This document shows, piece after piece, positions 56,632 to 63,945 of a DNA stretch of 64,000 nucleotides (positions are counted from its first letter, which is position 1; each line of letters begins with the position of its first letter). Both the position numbers and the translations under genes were made by a program. The stretch is taken from NCBI RefSeq assembly GCF_900110875.1, contig NZ_FOFM01000014.1, forward strand, positions 16,653 through 80,652, written 5' to 3'. Source of the DNA: Pseudovibrio axinellae. Its GTDB lineage: Bacteria; Pseudomonadota; Alphaproteobacteria; Rhizobiales; Stappiaceae. The notes under the pieces were generated by a model. The model was not told the DNA's origin. It did no database searches and saw only the letters and a list, made by a program, of their open reading frames with translations.

Positions 56632-57057
56632 TCAATCCTGGTAGTTTGGCCAAAGCCCTGGAGTGGCGAGCTCGACAACATTGCCAAAGGGGTCGTCAAA
56701 AAACAGACTGATACCGCCTTGCGGCCAGCGGACCTCACTGCGGATCTCCACGCCCTTATCCTCAAGGTGTTCACGCCAGTCTATTAAAGTGCTTCTTGCA
56801 ATTGCGAAGGCAAAATGAGACGGGCCTTCAGTGCTGTGCCCCGGCACCATTCCGTAGGGGCTATCCACATCACTGCGGCTTACCCCTCGTTTGAAGATCA
56901 AAAGCATTTGGTTAGGAGCCACAGTGTAACCCCACATGCGCGCGCCCTCAACAACGCGCTCAAGCCCCATCAGCTCACCATAAAACTGATGTGCTATCGC
57001 AAAATCATCAACATAAACGGCTGTTTCAACAATTCCATTAATCCCTGGAGCACCCAA
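56632..57057 (-). CDS. VOC-family (glyoxalase-like) protein
   Basis: This 141-residue VOC domain has ETAVYVDDFAIAHQFYGELMGLE at the start, HFAFAIARSTL in the middle and SLFFDDPFGNVVELATPGLW at the end. The conserved His and Glu fit the metal site of this superfamily. No substrate can be named. It is a separate gene from the VOC at 55265 and on the other strand. Confidence 0.82.
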   Translation of the reverse strand: MGAPGINGIVETAVYVDDFAIAHQFYGELMGLERVVEGARMWGYTVAPNQMLLIFKRGVSRSDVDSPYGMVPGHSTEGPSHFAFAIARSTLIDWREHLEDKGVEIRSEVRWPQGGISLFFDDPFGNVVELATPGLWPNYQD

Positions 57058-57074
57058 TCCAACCTCCTGTCTAG

Positions 57075-57133
57075 GCTAAAGCGTTATCCACGAAAGGTGG
57101 CACCGGTTTTCAATCAAGCAAAGACGCTAAAGC
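57075..57133. repeat. RIME-like palindromic intergenic repeat
   Basis: Ends GCTAAAGCGTT (57075-57085) and GACGCTAAAGC (57123-57133) are partly inverted around AGCGT/ACGCT. The centre reads GAAA-GGTG-G-CACC-GGTTTTC, an inner palindrome. The pattern resembles the RIME-type mobile palindromes described in rhizobia. The match is from memory and only one copy was seen. Confidence 0.45.
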
Positions 57134-57179
57134 AAAAAACTAAGGCAACTTGATCAATCCAGTGTAAATGCACGCTGCC

Positions 57180-58595
57180 TTAATATGGCAAATCAAACCA
57201 CCAGGCAGCCAAAAACAAGAAACTAAAGAATCCAACAACGTCCGTTATCGTGGTTACAAACACAGAGGACGCAATCGCCGGATCCACTCCAGCTTTCTCC
57301 AAACCCATTGGAACCAACAGTCCAAACAAGCCGGCACAGATAGAGTTAATCAGAACAGCACTGCCAATCACCACCCCAAGTTCTGGGTTGAGGAACCAGC
57401 CCCCCGCAATAGCACCAATCAGTACTCCGAGGCCTGCGCCGTTGATCATTCCAACAAGAAACTCACGTCGTAAAACCCGGAGGATATTGCGCCTGTTCAG
57501 CTCCTGTGTCGCAATCGCACGCACAGTAACTGCCATTGTCTGCGTTCCGGAGTTGCCCCCCATGGACGCCACAATAGGCATCAGCACTGCAAGCGCCACC
57601 ATGCGCTCAATGGTGTCGGAGAACAACGAAATGACAAAAGCAGCAAATAAAGCGGTGAAAACATTGATCGACAGCCAGGACATTCGGGACTTGGCAATAT
57701 CAAACACACTATCTGATATTTCCTCGTCGCCCACACCAGCCATCGCCAGCATGTCCTCTTCCGCTTCCTCCTGAATAACATCAACAATATCATCAACCGT
57801 AATGATACCGACCAGCCGTTCTGAAGGATCCGTCACAGCAACAGAAACAAGGTTATAGCGCTCAAACGAACGCGCGACGTCCTCCTGATCATCGGTAACA
57901 ATCACAGAGTGACGTGTCTCTTCCATGATCGATGAGATCTTTTTCTGTCGCTTTGTGCGCAAAAGACGGTCCAGCGCCACCGCACCAAGCAGCCGAAAGC
58001 CCGGATCAACAACATAAAGCTCGTAAAAACTATCGGGAAGGTCTTGGGAGCTGCGCAGATGGTCAATCACCTGCCCCACAGTCCAAAACGGTGGTATCGC
58101 AATAAAATCGCTTTGAACAATACGACCAGCAGAATCCTCTGGGAACTCTAGCGCCCGCTTAATCTGAACCTGATCAACATTTGGCAACCGAGCAAGGATC
58201 TTCTCCTGCTCTTCCTGCTCCATATCTTCAAGCAGGTAAACAGCGTCATCAGATTCAAGCTCACCGATACCCTCAGCAACATCACCATCAGGCAAAGCGT
58301 CCAGAACCTGCGCACGCACTGAATCTTCAGTTTCAGTTAAAGCAGCAAAATCGAATTCATCGCCAAGCAACTGAATAAGGACAACGCGATCATGCTCGCG
58401 AAGCGTTTCCAGCAAGTCACCCATGTCTGCTTCATGCAGGTTTCCTGCGAGCGCATGCGCAACAGCCCCATCACGGGCTTCAAGAGCCTCTTCAACACGG
58501 GCAACGAAATCGGTATCAAGGTGTCCGCTTGCATCCCGGACATTTGGTGGAGGGGGCACGGCCGAGGACGCACCTGGATTTTCCGAATAGGTCAC
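57180..58595 (-). CDS. mgtE: Magnesium transporter MgtE
   Basis: MgtE is a magnesium channel closed by magnesium binding to its cytoplasmic part. The protein is 471 residues from a GTG at 58595, which has GGAGG four bases upstream; the frame continues to 58691 without support. The order is an N domain (about 30-150), two CBS domains (about 160-280), a plug helix and five membrane helices (about 300-470), including the pore motif MPIVASMGGNSGTQTMAVTVR. All parts are complete. Confidence 0.95.
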   Translation of the reverse strand: MTYSENPGASSAVPPPPNVRDASGHLDTDFVARVEEALEARDGAVAHALAGNLHEADMGDLLETLREHDRVVLIQLLGDEFDFAALTETEDSVRAQVLDALPDGDVAEGIGELESDDAVYLLEDMEQEEQEKILARLPNVDQVQIKRALEFPEDSAGRIVQSDFIAIPPFWTVGQVIDHLRSSQDLPDSFYELYVVDPGFRLLGAVALDRLLRTKRQKKISSIMEETRHSVIVTDDQEDVARSFERYNLVSVAVTDPSERLVGIITVDDIVDVIQEEAEEDMLAMAGVGDEEISDSVFDIAKSRMSWLSINVFTALFAAFVISLFSDTIERMVALAVLMPIVASMGGNSGTQTMAVTVRAIATQELNRRNILRVLRREFLVGMINGAGLGVLIGAIAGGWFLNPELGVVIGSAVLINSICAGLFGLLVPMGLEKAGVDPAIASSVFVTTITDVVGFFSFLFLAAWWFDLPY

Positions 58596-58880
58596 ATGAC
58601 CTCCACAAGTTTGAACCAAATGCTTAACGTGAGCATCGTCCTTCAAGATTGCTGAAAATTGAAACACGCAGGTACCATCACCCCTGTGCACAGGTTTGTG
58701 TTTATAGCGACCTACGCAGACCGTGCAATCCTTTTGCGAAGAATTCGCTATTTACATAAGAACGGCGCAAACACACAAAAAACGCACAACAACGCAATTC
58801 ATCGCAAAGACGACTTCAGCCCGCCTGAACGGCGAACAACAGACTTGATAAATTGAGAGAAAACAAAGACCTAAACAGCA
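58596..58880. other. Intergenic region between mgtE and the prophage border
   Basis: No gene or repeat was seen. It must hold the mgtE promoter, reading leftward. Confidence 0.35.
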
Positions 58881-58914
58881 AAAAACCCCGGCTCCTTAGG
58901 AGCTCGGGGCTTTT
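58881..58914 (-). terminator. Terminator of the disrupted tRNA gene
   Basis: CCCCG (58886-58890) pairs with CGGGG (58105-equivalent end, 58905-58909) and GCTCC (58891-58895) with GGAGC (58899-58903), with one bulged base. On the minus strand a T run follows the stem. It lies immediately after the tRNA fragment and faces the same way. Confidence 0.8.
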
Positions 58915-58936
58915 GGTGCGGCCGAGAAGACTCGAA
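58914..58936 (-). other. tRNA 3'-end fragment (most like tRNA-Leu), prophage attachment site
   Basis: Read on the minus strand, these 23 bases are the last part of a tRNA: T-loop TTCGAGT, the 3' half of the T stem (CTTCT), the 3' acceptor strand (CGGCCGC), discriminator A and the encoded CCA. The rest of the tRNA is absent; the sequence upstream changes to A+T-rich DNA. This is the classical footprint of a phage integrase acting in a tRNA T-loop. The acceptor sequence fits tRNA-Leu best. The intact copy should be at the other end of the element. Confidence 0.8.
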
Positions 58937-58987
58937 TAAAATAATTTTATCAACAATATCAAGTCACTACATTCTCAAAAATCCAAA

Positions 58988-59020
58988 TGTAGGGCAATTT
59001 GTAGGGCAATTTGTAGGACA
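58988..59020. repeat. Three tandem 12-bp repeats near the attachment site
   Basis: TGTAGGGCAATT occurs at 58988-58999 and 59000-59011, followed by a shortened, changed copy (TGTAGGACA) at 59012-59020. They lie about 50-85 bp from the tRNA fragment on the phage side. Integrases of the lambda type bind short direct repeats (arm sites) at such distances. Their role here is inferred from position. Confidence 0.55.
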
Positions 59021-59173
59021 AAAGCCGCACCGAACTCCTCACCAATCATGGAGACTTGTCATGCGATCAATAAGAACACGGATACTTGTTAAATCTTACT
59101 CATGGCAAGTCCATTTAACTAATAAACTCAACCATCCATAATAGGCATGACCTTAGGATTGCAGCCGTCAGTG

Positions 59174-59179
59174 TATAAT
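59174..59179 (+). promoter_or_regulatory. -10 box of the esterase gene
   Basis: A perfect TATAAT lies 17 bp before the esterase ATG, with only a weak -35 element upstream. Transcription would start near 59186, leaving a leader of about ten bases without a Shine-Dalgarno site. Confidence 0.4.
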
Positions 59180-59195
59180 TAGTGGGTACAAGCTA

Positions 59196-61007
59196 ATGAA
59201 GATAATAAGACTTGCATCGGCGGCATTGCTTTACGTAGGGCTCAGTATAGCCGCAACCAGCAGCCAGAGTTCTGATCCGTGTGGAGGCCAGGACCCTTGT
59301 GCCGTTCTCGCAAATAAAGATATCATTTACGGTCTGACTCAATCCATCAATGGTAATCAGTACAATGTTTTCAAAGGTATTGAATATGCCTCAAAACCAG
59401 ACCGCTGGAGTTATTCAGAGATAGTCACAAGCTATACAGGCGAAAAATCTCAGGCAAAGGAGTTCAAGGATGTTTGTCCTCAGCTATCATCGGATGGAAA
59501 ATACCTGGGCAAGGAAGATTGTCTGTATCTAAACATCTGGACCCCATACATGAAGGATTATCCCGATAACAACCTCCCTGTTATGGTTTTCATCCATGGT
59601 GGAGCGTTTGTTGTTGGAGCAAGTAGCTCAAAATACCCATCAAACCCCAACGACCCAGCCAACAGAGATACACTCCTGTATGATGGTGCAACATTCGCAA
59701 CCGAACAGAATGTTATACTGGTGACCATAAATTACAGACTAGGCGCACTTGGCTTCCTGAATTTGGACAAAGGCGAGATAACGTCTGACACCTCTAAAAG
59801 CAACTACGGAGTCCGTGACCAGCTTGTCGCCTTGCAATGGGTTCAAGATAACATTGCAAGCTTTGGTGGCGATAAAAATAACGTCACCCTTTTTGGCGAA
59901 AGTGCGGGTGCCATGTCCACCGGCCTTCACCTGCTGTCCATTCCTGAGAGCCAGGATAAATTCCAGGCTGCTATAATGCAAAGCAACCCAATTGGCTTCA
60001 AATATAGAAACGCTAAAGAAGGAGAAGACCAAGCCGGTATCTTTTTAGATTGCTTAAATAAGGTTATGGACGGCGAGAAATGTAATTTATTAAACCATAA
60101 AGCCTTGGACACCAACGAAGTTAAACTTCTTGAAACACCAACTCTTGACCAGATTTTAGAAGCACAACGTAGGTATGCAAATTATATTGGTAAATTTGCA
60201 GTCATATCAGCCGGATTACCTGGGGCACTACCTTTTACCCCAATTATCGACGGCACGTTTGTCACCCAACAACCAACAAACCAACTACAAGCTGGCAGCC
60301 CAAAGCCGCTGATATTTGGGTTTAACAAAGATGAGGGTGTGTATTTTTCAAGTGCCATAGATAAAACTCAGGCATTTATGGGATACAAAGCTCTGGTCAC
60401 AAGACTATTTGACTCCTCATCAGAAATTCTATCGACCGACCGTTATCGTCAAGATATTTCGGCCGCCAACGGTCTGCAGACGGGCACATTGACCGCTCTA
60501 TCTAATCTGATCAATGATTTTGCTTTCTCGTGCAAAAATATGGCAGCCGATCAGAAAAATGTGACGGAGCAAAGCAGAATCTGGGCCTATTACTTCACTC
60601 AAACGGACGCAATTCTTGACCTGCCACCTTCAGACAAGGACCCGAATAAGGTTTGCTTCCCTGACAATCAATGGGACAATTCATGTCACGCAGCAGAGCT
60701 TCCTTTTGTCTTTAACTCACTGCCTGCATCTAGTGATGAACAATTGAAAAAGCTTGCAAACACCATGAATGAATCCTGGGCTAACTTTGCAAAAAACCAC
60801 GACCCCACCAGCAAGGACCGTAAATGGCTTGTTTGGGAAAAAGCAGACGCCAATAACGCGCAGCTGAACATACTGCCAAGTACCAGCGACACGTCTGATG
60901 ACAAACTCTTCGGCACTCGAAACTGCCAGAATTGGATATCAGATTGGACAGTCAAAATTACAGGCTACGACGAAGCACAGGAAGTCCTGACGGAGACGCT
61001 TAAGTAG
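59196..61007 (+). CDS. Secreted type-B carboxylesterase (probable prophage cargo)
   Basis: The 603-residue protein has a signal peptide (about 4-22, ending AAT-S). The type-B esterase motifs are complete: EDCLYLNIW, the oxyanion HGGAF, nucleophile Ser236 in FGESAGAMS, a Glu in FNKDEGVYF and a His in CHAAELPFVF. Paired cysteines (Cys29/35, 94/109) suggest disulfides, which fits secretion. The gene is visibly more A+T-rich than the host genes to the left. It lies between the attachment site and the lysis genes and faces them, with its own promoter and terminator, as lysogenic-conversion genes do. The substrate is unknown. Confidence 0.88.
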   Translation: MKIIRLASAALLYVGLSIAATSSQSSDPCGGQDPCAVLANKDIIYGLTQSINGNQYNVFKGIEYASKPDRWSYSEIVTSYTGEKSQAKEFKDVCPQLSSDGKYLGKEDCLYLNIWTPYMKDYPDNNLPVMVFIHGGAFVVGASSSKYPSNPNDPANRDTLLYDGATFATEQNVILVTINYRLGALGFLNLDKGEITSDTSKSNYGVRDQLVALQWVQDNIASFGGDKNNVTLFGESAGAMSTGLHLLSIPESQDKFQAAIMQSNPIGFKYRNAKEGEDQAGIFLDCLNKVMDGEKCNLLNHKALDTNEVKLLETPTLDQILEAQRRYANYIGKFAVISAGLPGALPFTPIIDGTFVTQQPTNQLQAGSPKPLIFGFNKDEGVYFSSAIDKTQAFMGYKALVTRLFDSSSEILSTDRYRQDISAANGLQTGTLTALSNLINDFAFSCKNMAADQKNVTEQSRIWAYYFTQTDAILDLPPSDKDPNKVCFPDNQWDNSCHAAELPFVFNSLPASSDEQLKKLANTMNESWANFAKNHDPTSKDRKWLVWEKADANNAQLNILPSTSDTSDDKLFGTRNCQNWISDWTVKITGYDEAQEVLTETLK

Positions 61008-61029
61008 ATCGGTAAAACCATTCGCAACA

Positions 61030-61059
61030 ACCAAAACCGCCTAATGGGGCGGTTTTGGT
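61030..61059 (+). terminator. Terminator of the esterase gene
   Basis: A perfect 12-bp stem (61030-61041 with 61048-61059) around a six-base loop separates the rightward esterase from the leftward phage genes. A and T runs within it make it usable from both sides. Confidence 0.85.
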
Positions 61060-61210
61060 CAAAAATACGCAAATATTTGAAGCCGCAAACAAGTTCAGGC
61101 GCGGTTCAGTTTCCCTGCCAACACGGTGCAATTCCGTATTTATAGGATATTATCTGGATGGGACTGGTTGTTTAAATGCAGCTATCCCCGCCGCAGAATA
61201 GCAACTGGTG

Positions 61211-61435
61211 TTAAGTGGCCTCCAGCACCCCTTCCACCACCTTTAATCTGACTGTTCGTTCCTGCAAAATGGCATCACAGGCACGCTGTGAGATTGGGGA
61301 AATCTGCAGATGCCTGAGAATGTGGAGTTTCTCCTCCTCCGCCAAAGGCTGCAAGATAAGAAGGGCATTTGTAATTGCCGCATCCTCCTCTTCGTTCATG
61401 CCAAGAATTGAGGCCTTATAAATTACTACAAACAT
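61211..61435 (-). CDS. Small phage protein of unknown function
   Basis: The protein is 74 residues from the ATG at 61435, with GGAG upstream. It is soluble and largely helical (EEDAAITNALLILQPLAEEE, then ILRHLQISPISQRACDAIL). I do not recognise the family. It lies last in the leftward late-gene series, 133 bp after the holin-like gene. Confidence 0.6.
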   Translation of the reverse strand: MFVVIYKASILGMNEEEDAAITNALLILQPLAEEEKLHILRHLQISPISQRACDAILQERTVRLKVVEGVLEAT

Positions 61436-61568
61436 AGTTTTCTCCAAAAATCCGCATGCAACAAGTGTCATGCAGACACATTAGGAGCTGGCATTTTTGC
61501 CAAGGTTTACCGGCAAGATTGGGAGGCGAATTAGACAGGGTTCACCCCGACCCGATTTTCGCAGATGA

Positions 61569-61892
61569 TCACCGTTTGCCCCGCCAGAACTTCAGAAAGT
61601 TTTCAGTGGCCTTAAATGGGTCCCTTGAAATGCGTAGTGTAAACGCGGCCATATTGCGCCCGCTCATCGCCAGCACCCCGGCCGTTGCATCACTCAGCCC
61701 CGGTTTAAGATCAAAGAATATAATCAAGGGCTCCGTAAAGGTGGTCGCGGCTGCTATTCCGATAAAGAAGGTAAGAACTCGTTGCAAAAAACTCGCCTCC
61801 TGTAGCAACGCGCCAATCAGGGCAAAACCCAGAATAATCGCCGTTTTCCAAAGTGGCAGGCGATAGAAAATCTCCAAGATAAAATCTGTCAT
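61569..61892 (-). CDS. Holin-like phage membrane protein
   Basis: This 107-residue protein has two or three hydrophobic segments (about 14-33, 38-60 and a weaker one near 68-85) and a basic C terminus (SRDPFKATENFLKFWRGKR). Size, layout and its place in a lysis cassette fit a holin, which forms holes in the inner membrane to release the endolysin. The family is not identified. Its start overlaps the Rz1-like stop by 4 bp. Confidence 0.6.
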   Translation of the reverse strand: MTDFILEIFYRLPLWKTAIILGFALIGALLQEASFLQRVLTFFIGIAAATTFTEPLIIFFDLKPGLSDATAGVLAMSGRNMAAFTLRISRDPFKATENFLKFWRGKR

Positions 61893-62107
61893 TTCCAGCA
61901 GCCCCGCCTCTGTCCGTTGCGATCATTTGCACTTACCCGCTCAGCCCCGGCCCGGTCAGCATTCACCAAAGCCACAAACCCGGCCGGGCTTATATTGTTC
62001 TTAGTGAACCCGGCGCAACTGTTCGCATTCAGTGTTTTGCAGCCGGGAATTGCCAAGGTACTCAAGACACAAATTGTAATCTTCAAGGCCCTGCAAATAA
62101 GCATCAT
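61889..62107 (-). CDS. Rz1-like outer-membrane spanin lipoprotein
   Basis: This 72-residue protein has a short signal segment and a lipobox IPGC ending at Cys23; the Pro at -2 is unusual. The rest (NSCAGFTKNN, and VSANDRNGQRRGCW) matches small lipoproteins common in alphaproteobacterial prophages. The gene overlaps the 3' part of the Rz-like gene in another frame by 107 bp, the hallmark of Rz/Rz1 pairs. Together they would fuse the two membranes at the end of lysis. Confidence 0.72.
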   Translation of the reverse strand: MMLICRALKITICVLSTLAIPGCKTLNANSCAGFTKNNISPAGFVALVNADRAGAERVSANDRNGQRRGCWK

Positions 62108-62285
62108 CCTGCTTCCTTTCGCGTTCCGCTTTCACAGTCCCTTGCAAAGCTTTATGCTCTGCCTCTGTGAACGCCCCCTGCCTGATCTGGTGATAGGCAG
62201 CGGCTGCAAGCACGAGCAAAAGCAGGACGGCACCAACCGCCCGCCCTGCTTTTGTGCCAATCAAGAATGATAGTGCGGCTCCCAT
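62001..62285 (-). CDS. Rz-like inner-membrane spanin
   Basis: This 94-residue protein has one N-terminal membrane helix (about 15-30, AVGAVLLLLVLAAAAY) followed by a charged, coiled-coil-like helix (FTEAEHKALQGTVKAERERK) that would lie in the periplasm. This is the inner-membrane spanin layout. Its start lies one base before the endolysin stop codon region, so it is tightly coupled to it, and the Rz1-like gene overlaps its 3' half. Confidence 0.7.
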   Translation of the reverse strand: MGAALSFLIGTKAGRAVGAVLLLLVLAAAAYHQIRQGAFTEAEHKALQGTVKAERERKQDDAYLQGLEDYNLCLEYLGNSRLQNTECEQLRRVH

Positions 62286-62286
62286 A

Positions 62287-63063
62287 TCAAGCCGCCCGCT
62301 CTTTGGTAATCAGCAGATAACCAGCAACCCCAACACTTACCACCAGAGCAAGCGCAAAGGCCCATTGCAGCGGCCCGGAACCAGCTAAAATGCCAGACAA
62401 GCCAGAGGCCGCCATGCTTGCGCGTGTGATCCCGTCAGGGCTTAGCCATGCGCTGATTGCACTGGTTTGTTCACCAAGCGCCTTGGACCCTTCCTCGTTT
62501 ATCTGCCCATCTAAGACAGGCTTGGGAGCAATCTTTATAGTTGCGTTATTGGCAAGCTCTAAAGATCTTTCCTGCACATGGCGCACACGGCGCGACCAGC
62601 CGTTTTTGTTAAACTGCCAGTTTTTAAGCCGCTTCATGAATTTAAGGCGCGCAGCGCACAGCAGGTTAATCAAAGAGTTTACAGAATGCGCTTTTACAGC
62701 TTGCAACGTGAGCACACCGATAACACCGTCCACCTTGACCTTGAGGATTTGCTGCAAGGTCTTTGCCGCCCGTGCAGGACCAGAATTTACCGCAAAATCA
62801 AACACCGCATAATCAAGCCCACGTGGCAACGCATCGCCCTTTACGCTGTCCCAGTATTGCGCGCGGTAGATTTTCAAAGCCTCCTCACGGCCCAGCCTCT
62901 TGACCTCCTCCACACTCACAGGACGCCCGCGCCACGCCTCTAAAGTCGCCTGGGTAATACCTAAGTTCGTTGGGCCGCCCGGATCTGCCTTGCGCGATCT
63001 GTTTGCAAAACCGCCCTCACTTCCCAGCAAGTCCAAAACGATCAAGTGAAAAGTATCTTTCAT
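62287..63063 (-). CDS. Endolysin, GH108-type muramidase with C-terminal membrane anchor
   Basis: The protein is 258 residues. The GH108 domain (about 1-90) has the catalytic Glu16 in LLGSEGGFANRSRKADPGGPT, and the family's FDFAVNSGPARAAKTLQ region follows (about 88-105). A peptidoglycan-binding segment ends near residue 170. The last 30 residues are one hydrophobic helix (LQWAFALALVVSVGVAGYLL), so the enzyme could be tethered to the inner membrane until lysis. No signal peptide is present. AGGAG-like bases precede the ATG. Confidence 0.88.
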   Translation of the reverse strand: MKDTFHLIVLDLLGSEGGFANRSRKADPGGPTNLGITQATLEAWRGRPVSVEEVKRLGREEALKIYRAQYWDSVKGDALPRGLDYAVFDFAVNSGPARAAKTLQQILKVKVDGVIGVLTLQAVKAHSVNSLINLLCAARLKFMKRLKNWQFNKNGWSRRVRHVQERSLELANNATIKIAPKPVLDGQINEEGSKALGEQTSAISAWLSPDGITRASMAASGLSGILAGSGPLQWAFALALVVSVGVAGYLLITKERAA

Positions 63064-63112
63064 GCTTGCCTCCTAACGAGAAACGGGAGCCCAAAGGCCC
63101 CCGTGCAGGTAC

Positions 63113-63133
63113 AAAAAAAGCCGCAAAAGCGGC
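63113..63133 (-). terminator. Terminator of the DUF2793 gene
   Basis: GCCGC (63120-63124) pairs with GCGGC (63129-63133) around AAAA. On the minus strand the stem is followed by seven T. It separates the tail gene from the lysis cassette. Confidence 0.85.
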
Positions 63134-63160
63134 CTGCCAAAATATCAAAGGTGTTTCAGT

Positions 63161-63934
63161 TCAACTCGTCGCCACCACCGGCAGGAAATAGTGCAAAGCA
63201 ATGCGCACCTTGCCCCCTGTAAAGGCCCCGGTGTCCCCGTGTGCCGTGATCACAACCGGCGTATCTGCATAAAAGGCTTGCGGCCCGATCACGCCTGCAT
63301 TGGTTGCCCCTTCCGCAACCCCAAGATAGCCACCGAACTTTTCAGCTTCCCCGGCAATGCCCGCATGATATTGCCAAACGCCGGTGACGTCCTCCACGGT
63401 GCGCGAAGACACACAAAACACAATTGCCCGATCAGGAATGACAATCGTACTGCTAACGCTGCCACCTGCTAGGCTTAGCTCTTCTTCAACGGTGACAAAC
63501 TGGCTTTGCGCGCCGTGATCTGTTTCACTTAAAACGGTTGCCTCTTGCTGAATGGCAAGCCCGCCCGTGCCCGGATCTATGCCAAGCCCGGCAACAGCAG
63601 CCAAGTGACCCCAAGCCCCATCAGAATAAACCTGCATCCCGCCAGCGCTTTCAACCCATGCACACCAGCCCGTGCCCGGCGCAATAAACCGCCATGCACC
63701 CGCATCAAAAGCGGCAATCTGGTTGTCATAACCAGCAAACGCGCCCGTTGCGCCCGCTGGTACAATATAGCGTGCGCCCGTGGTAGGATCTGCAGGCGGC
63801 TCACCAACACTATTTGAAATCACTGAGAGTTGAACCACCAAATCAATCAGCGCTAAGGCTTCGTTGTGTGTGACGTGCTTTTGCGATTGCGCAGCCGCAA
63901 TCACCGGCAAGTTTAAATGTGCTGTATTGCTCAT
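63161..63934 (-). CDS. DUF2793 phage tail-region protein
   Basis: This 257-residue protein begins NTAHLNLPVIAAAQSQKHVTHNEAL, the conserved DUF2793 opening (residues about 1-95 including GARYIVPAGATGAFAG). The C-terminal half is rich in Gly, Ala, Thr and Val and probably folds as beta structure, as in tail tips or fibres that contact the host. AGGAAG precedes the ATG. The next tail gene lies 11 bp upstream. Confidence 0.82.
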   Translation of the reverse strand: MSNTAHLNLPVIAAAQSQKHVTHNEALALIDLVVQLSVISNSVGEPPADPTTGARYIVPAGATGAFAGYDNQIAAFDAGAWRFIAPGTGWCAWVESAGGMQVYSDGAWGHLAAVAGLGIDPGTGGLAIQQEATVLSETDHGAQSQFVTVEEELSLAGGSVSSTIVIPDRAIVFCVSSRTVEDVTGVWQYHAGIAGEAEKFGGYLGVAEGATNAGVIGPQAFYADTPVVITAHGDTGAFTGGKVRIALHYFLPVVATS

Positions 63935-63945
63935 ATTACCGCTTC

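Noticed and set aside
58659..58856. A short rightward frame over the mgtE start region
   Set aside because: It has no recognisable domain and no ribosome-binding site, and it overlaps the mgtE promoter region.
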